NCBI GenBank assembly: GCA_964616985.1
Contig: CAZTVF010000094.1
Location: 1 to 21,206, forward strand
Direction: 5' to 3'
From: CAZTVF01 sp964616985
GTDB lineage: Bacteria; Planctomycetota; Phycisphaerae; SM23-33
DNA: 21,206 nucleotides
Part shown: positions 19,101 through 21,206 of the stretch, piece after piece
Position numbering within the stretch: position 1 is the stretch's first letter
How the letters are laid out: the number at the start of each line of letters is the position of its first letter
The notes under the pieces: generated by a model
Database searches by the model: none
What the model was told of the DNA's origin: nothing
What the model saw: only the letters and a program-made list of their open reading frames with translations
Made by a program: the position numbers and the translations under genes

Positions 19101-20532
19101 GCGTCGCGGGGCTGGCCGCATTCTTCAGCCTCGCGTGGAAAGACCACTCGCGGACCTTCTGCAGATTGTGGCCGGACGGGAAGCGGTAGATGGAGCGGCC
19201 ATACTCGTTCGCCAGCCGCTGCGAATAACTCAGGACGATTCGCTTTTCCTGGCGGCCCTCGAGCGGGAACACCCGCATCTTGAACGTCGTGCCGTCGACC
19301 CACTCGAGCAGGGCCGGGTCCTTCATCCGCCGCACGATCAATTCGAAGACGTTGCGGGCGTGATCGCGTTCGGCCATGCCGCCTTCCATGAGCCTGCCGT
19401 CGACGTACATGGCCAGGCGCGAGAGCGACGCGTCGGCCGGCAGCGGAAAGTAGAACGTGCCCTCCAGTCGCCGCGTGTCGGCGTTGAAGTAGGTCTGGTC
19501 GATCGTCGTCCGCGCGAAGCCGTCTTCGATGTGGACGTCCACGTGATATTTTCGCAGGCTCAGCGCGACGGCCTCGCCTTCGGCGTTGCTGGCGATGAGC
19601 GAGCCGCCCGCGTGGTCGCTTCGCGGCACCAGCGGCGACTGGGCCATCGCCATCAGGTCGCCCATCCAGTCGAGCGCCGTTGAGGGGCGCGGGCAGGCGG
19701 CGGTGGTGTTGTCGGCCAGCAACTGCCGGCCGGCGTACAGCAGGTCGGCCAGGCCATCGACGCGGACCTTGCCCTGCGTAACCAGCACGCTGGTGCCCGC
19801 GGTGTCGGCCTTGACGGAGAATTGCGTGCCCATCGCCGTGACCTCACGCGTGGGCGTGCGGACGACGAATGTGCCGGCGTTGGCATCTGCGCCAGCCCCC
19901 TGCTCGTGCGGCTGGACCTCGACATAGACCTCACCGGCCTGTAGATTCACGCGGCGGTCGGCCTCGAGCACCAGGTGCGTACCCGCGTTGACGTAGAGGA
20001 TCGAGCCATCAGGCAGCGTGACGCTGCTGCGATCGAACGGGCCGGTGCGGATCGTGTCGCCGACGGCGATGCGCGGCGCCGGTGGCGCCGACACCGCCGG
20101 CCGCGGGGATAAGTGCTGCGAGTCCGCGTTGGCCTCGGCGGGGAGCATCTCGATATCGTCTGCCGGCGAGTTGTGCGCCACGAACGCCGGCGCGGGCGAT
20201 GGCGCAGCCGAGCCGGCGAGCCGCGCCGTCGTGTCGGCCTGGGGCGGCTGCATGTAGAGCGCGTAGGCGGCGACGATGATCGCGGCGGCGGCTGCACAGG
20301 CGGCCAGCGGGCGGGCGAAGCGCAGCATGATGGAGCGGCGCTGCCCCCCCGCCGGCTGCGGCTGGGCGTCCTTCGCGCGCCGCCGTGCCGCCGCCAGCAT
20401 CGCGGCCTTGGTGCGGCCGACGAAGTCATCACTGGGGACCGGGGGATCATAAGCGGACTGCAGCAGCCGCTCGACGTTCTGGTCACCGGGCTCGCCGGGA
20501 CGGCCAGGATTGTTATATGTATTGTCGCTCAT
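13105..20532 (-). CDS. Giant membrane-anchored FecR-VIT-VWA-like-beta-repeat-TPR protein, probable anti-sigma/surface sensor
   Basis: 2475 residues in one open frame. Order of parts: a cytoplasmic segment of about 70 residues with helices and basic residues (possible sigma-binding part); one membrane helix at about 73-93; a proline/alanine linker; a FecR domain at about 154-275 (GDTIRTGPFDRSSVTLPDGS, then TPTREVTAMGTQFSV and VTQGKVRV); a VIT domain at about 312-440; a VWA-like fold from about 556. The VWA metal site is degenerate: Glu565-x-Ser567-x-Asp569 in place of Asp-x-Ser-x-Ser. A proline-rich linker near 890-910 leads to a long segment of unclear fold and then autotransporter-type beta repeats (about 1230-1480). 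From about 1605 a family-like C-terminal region follows, ending in helical/TPR-like repeats. In FecR systems the protein binds its ECF sigma factor inside the cell and senses outside. The sigma gene ends 12 bases upstream and the ribosome site (GAGAGG) overlaps its end, implying coupled translation. Confidence 0.85.
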   Translation of the reverse strand: MSDNTYNNPGRPGEPGDQNVERLLQSAYDPPVPSDDFVGRTKAAMLAAARRRAKDAQPQPAGGQRRSIMLRFARPLAACAAAAAIIVAAYALYMQPPQADTTARLAGSAAPSPAPAFVAHNSPADDIEMLPAEANADSQHLSPRPAVSAPPAPRIAVGDTIRTGPFDRSSVTLPDGSILYVNAGTHLVLEADRRVNLQAGEVYVEVQPHEQGAGADANAGTFVVRTPTREVTAMGTQFSVKADTAGTSVLVTQGKVRVDGLADLLYAGRQLLADNTTAACPRPSTALDWMGDLMAMAQSPLVPRSDHAGGSLIASNAEGEAVALSLRKYHVDVHIEDGFARTTIDQTYFNADTRRLEGTFYFPLPADASLSRLAMYVDGRLMEGGMAERDHARNVFELIVRRMKDPALLEWVDGTTFKMRVFPLEGRQEKRIVLSYSQRLANEYGRSIYRFPSGHNLQKVREWSFHARLKNAASPATPLRWSCESHTLQSRAEGGDLLLDASARDAKLDGDVVLHLTDGAASRSQPAARFSGARHDGAEYLMLRYRPALDSQPVRQRRDWVVLFESSADRDPLLARAQIEVIRSLLGIVEHDDRFAVLTVGTHVYTMTDGLVPATQANVRRAIEKLQSSHLVGALDLESGLVAARDLLRDSPQAHLVHVGNGTPVLGERRVEALAGLLTKGTRYVGIGVGKNWNRSFMKTAAAASDGLFTQINPDENIAWRTFELLGTLNTPRLMDLRVVDDAEGVAFLCDTDAVMHGQEICAIARVAAGARRPAAVKVTGTVSGQPWSQTIAVRDVAAGADYLPRSWAKLEIDRLVAAGAETHKNRIVELSKSMYVMSPFTSLLVLENEAMYSQYGVDRGRKDHWALYPCPPSIPVVTEPIGTGAAVTPPTPTVTRSPAPRAAAAPARKASAADVLETILFRLPQVLSPQGMRTQAAASALQLYRGAYAVPIWTRAAGEPGPVVSRQSVTLHREARPRVWANDYGQVPAGLLCSWLRDYTDEGFARGGWLFHLVGPTFVRCGEARAVVPILPDIGADRPDLLDLSQRGPWSHRDGFTAAHDDFADVLVSGHTGLDSTWTPPASPSADEDVVFTEDNTGWYDWFVTYPALRVTGARFQPYLGKLDTLDDITGLVPLNGAKLSIRPRTRSLIVPGSYRWLLESTGSYDSQSTPVYSAALTFTALRSNASFAGSITGGWATQGASGSFSGGSYINGRSVNGLLINDSRLDEVVALAFDSGNSYTGTTTVSGGTLQLGAAVPQLLGKAGPGSATNTYTGTTVVNGGVLNSIVLNGGPLRLNDAATVTSYGGSIALTKSGAGTIDASQMNTYTGTGSTSLTISSSGILDLNGFNDGGLAAPAKDIGTKSITLRGDAILAGVNSFHVNNASTRTGTLNLSGGFAAETLGNVVLKDGGLITGSLTLNSGVGIQKSLTLTGAITGSGYVASGNISMTANALPGSSGSNTMAINNSTPLSPQTGVGHATTTIDGIGWDTGFAVGSTFINAEIHGIQANHQRQTAAPPTVLPWALGDTSATAEGIGFVTYDASQPLRLLTASEYFGNSLTPNAKTLGTLPLSPRPEASNGSVSAIEPMSSAPSGYFFYQPQHMGEQGTPARPAAESPDKAAATRTLLRKILAQPSTMSLREATLNDIQTPAMNAEIVERLAGVQLAAAAGQIEWPTRAHAVRDPQAARAGDLLHRPARYVNDLRKFGDLLLYAPGLNTSLDDVQAVLEAEGPLDEQLPPGTIDVRAAKLIDRCRQAPWQTITLPGGDILTFDGAGRYVQQGRTAEGLAEKIVCDGKTIVHMYGDLGLASRRPDSRFHRRTFIDRVPWLVPAAADLARGANVSLIGDNTVAVTPTRGTSAEHLVFGEGGRLVERQLLRDGSVAQRQTYDASGKITTYDASGAVAVARTLPPSVAIEPSLTPDLHELVVLAMPLRSVSHLCSMENHFGHTDMSELSDEQVLAGICSRLGDGRGDVAQAIGQRWLTRGDRRLGLWVLLAANGGTWDSDGVLRVADHALPLEPARDHPDSAVAKYVQTSMRGGGAKWLDANTFESLPLLHDLALLQSLQSNAQGDGEAVLRRLGQFKTPAVAWTAAALACEAAASKDFYRRLGAAAATLPEAPAVSASVRFSIASKLSAAGDAGGAAAMFETLFRKQVAAGQPPLVNAAMVETLRQARGGDAFASLAREASAQWAARGQAAPAIVLAAQCEQLAMDSLAQEIRQSLGKDNNLSQPLAAAALRAQLAAGEWDKAAASLKIATQNPQLAQNAWLWWGGYVVHEMKSNLGAATACLDRALDLECQHLGDTVEVAKIHADYSLLMSHYEQLVRQTRMDGAVVPGEQMARIVRAADRWRALTGEEAPACRAAARVFMAAGAYELSWEYATTPLASRPGEPGPMAQLGDDLRTSAMYPLAMRAFAAAFLADPTDPRHLLEQARTLELAGERERAMEFYRQIVDGQWRAEFDSLRRAAMSRLANR
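16500..16820 (-). repeat. Autotransporter-associated beta-strand repeats inside the giant gene
   Basis: Three copies of an NTYTGT-type motif are encoded: NSYTGTTTVSGGTLQLG (residues about 1238-1254), NTYTGTTVVNGGVL (about 1271-1285), and LTKSGAGTIDASQMNTYTGT leading to LTISSSGILDL (about 1316-1344). They match the passenger-type beta-helix repeat described for autotransporters and planctomycete surface proteins. At the DNA level the first two share a GTCGTGCCGGT core, on the plus strand. Confidence 0.8.
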
Positions 20533-20544
20533 GGATGCAGCCTC

Positions 20545-21150
20545 TCAACTCTCGAAGTTCAGATTCTTCGCCAACGCCAGGAAGGTGGCGCGGAACGCCT
20601 CGCGCGCCCGCGTCAGCAGCGACTCGGCCGCCTTCTCCGACATCCGCCACACGGCCGCCAACTCGCGAACGCTCTTGCCATGTAGATACTTCTCTTCCAG
20701 CGCCTGCCCGTAGTGCGGGGGCAGTTGCGACATGGCCGTGTTGACCATCTCGCGCGTCTCCTTCCGCTGGAGGATCTCGTCGGCGAAGGGCTCCTGCTCG
20801 AGGCGCCCGAAGAGCGAGAGCAGGTCGCGATCCATGCGGCTCCAGAGGGCTTCGAGTTTGGCGGCGGAGGCGTGGCGGGTGATGACGCGGCGAATTTCAT
20901 TTCGGGCCAGGCCCGTGAGCCAGGGGAAGATGTTGTTGCCCGAGCGGGCGGGGTCGTAGCGTTCGAGTTCGGCGATGGCCTTGACGAGAGTGTCTTGAAC
21001 GGCGTCCTCGCAGAGGTGAACATCCTGCCCGAGCCGGTAGAGGCAGAAGCGATACAGCGGTGTCATCGCCGCCTCGGCCAGCGCGGTGACGGCGGGCTCA
21101 TCGCCCGCTAGCGCCTTGGCTCGCCATCTTGCGTCAAAGATCGGTTGCAA
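20545..21150 (-). CDS. ECF-type RNA polymerase sigma factor
   Basis: About 201 residues, usual for an ECF sigma factor. It directs RNA polymerase to a specific promoter set. Region 2 covers about residues 28-95, with PLYRFCLYRLGQDVHLCEDA, VQDTLVKAI, and FPWLTGLARNEIRRVI. Region 4 covers about 140-190, with MSQLPPHYGQALEEKYLHG, then SVRELAAVWRMSEKAAESLL as the helix-turn-helix. No region 3 is present. The start is a TTG at 21150: it is the first possible start after an in-frame stop upstream, and the next ATG (residue 29) would remove the ALAGDEPAVTAL helix that ECF proteins usually have. No strong ribosome site is seen. It is followed after 12 bases by the FecR-containing giant gene, its probable partner. 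The 56 bases upstream show no convincing promoter. Confidence 0.93.
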   Translation of the reverse strand: MQPIFDARWRAKALAGDEPAVTALAEAAMTPLYRFCLYRLGQDVHLCEDAVQDTLVKAIAELERYDPARSGNNIFPWLTGLARNEIRRVITRHASAAKLEALWSRMDRDLLSLFGRLEQEPFADEILQRKETREMVNTAMSQLPPHYGQALEEKYLHGKSVRELAAVWRMSEKAAESLLTRAREAFRATFLALAKNLNFES

Positions 21151-21206
21151 GCCACTAGTGTCCGGTTATAACTCGAATAACTCTAATTGGTTATGATTTT
21201 GAACCT

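Overview
The window looks like chromosomal DNA from a high-GC planctomycete, probably close to the Phycisphaerae. This is inferred from gene content: a giant FecR/VIT/VWA-like/TPR protein paired with an ECF sigma factor, a type I sulfatase beside a secreted SGNH hydrolase, two URO-D-like proteins and a Gfo/Idh/MocA oxidoreductase. No rRNA, confident tRNA, insertion sequence or CRISPR array was seen.

Layout. (1) 75-3644 holds three minus-strand genes: a URO-D-like protein, a Gfo/Idh/MocA oxidoreductase and a small conserved-looking protein of unknown function. The gap at 1299-1600 carries three hairpin repeats and a short tandem repeat. The small protein has a good ribosome site followed by ATC where a start codon should be. 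(2) 3645-4358 is a gene-free, less GC-rich region with a textbook sigma-70 promoter and, just upstream of the next gene, a likely NrdR-box pair over an extended -10. It leads into nrdJ (4359-7361), the B12-dependent class II ribonucleotide reductase. (3) 7362-8140 is gene-free but structured. It has a strong hairpin that may end nrdJ, then a complete small-RNA unit: promoter TTGAAA-16-TATAAT, two hairpins with the same C-rich loop CUCCCUCC, and an intrinsic terminator. I think this is the most interesting object in the window. A heptamer tandem repeat follows. (4) 8141-13062 holds four plus-strand genes: prfB (release factor 2, with its programmed +1 frameshift), a second URO-D-like protein, a sulfatase without a visible signal peptide, and a secreted SGNH/GDSL hydrolase. 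(5) 13105-21150 is a minus-strand pair: an ECF sigma factor and, 12 bases downstream, a 2475-residue membrane-anchored protein. That protein combines a short cytoplasmic segment, one membrane helix, FecR, VIT, a degenerate VWA-like domain, a block of autotransporter-type beta-strand repeats and a helical/TPR C-terminus. The pair is probably a cell-surface signalling system in which the giant protein is the anti-sigma factor.

Together these suggest a free-living bacterium that degrades sulfated or esterified polysaccharide, relies on cobalamin for deoxynucleotide synthesis, and uses ECF signalling with very large surface proteins. The taxonomy and all functions are read from sequence motifs; no database search was run.
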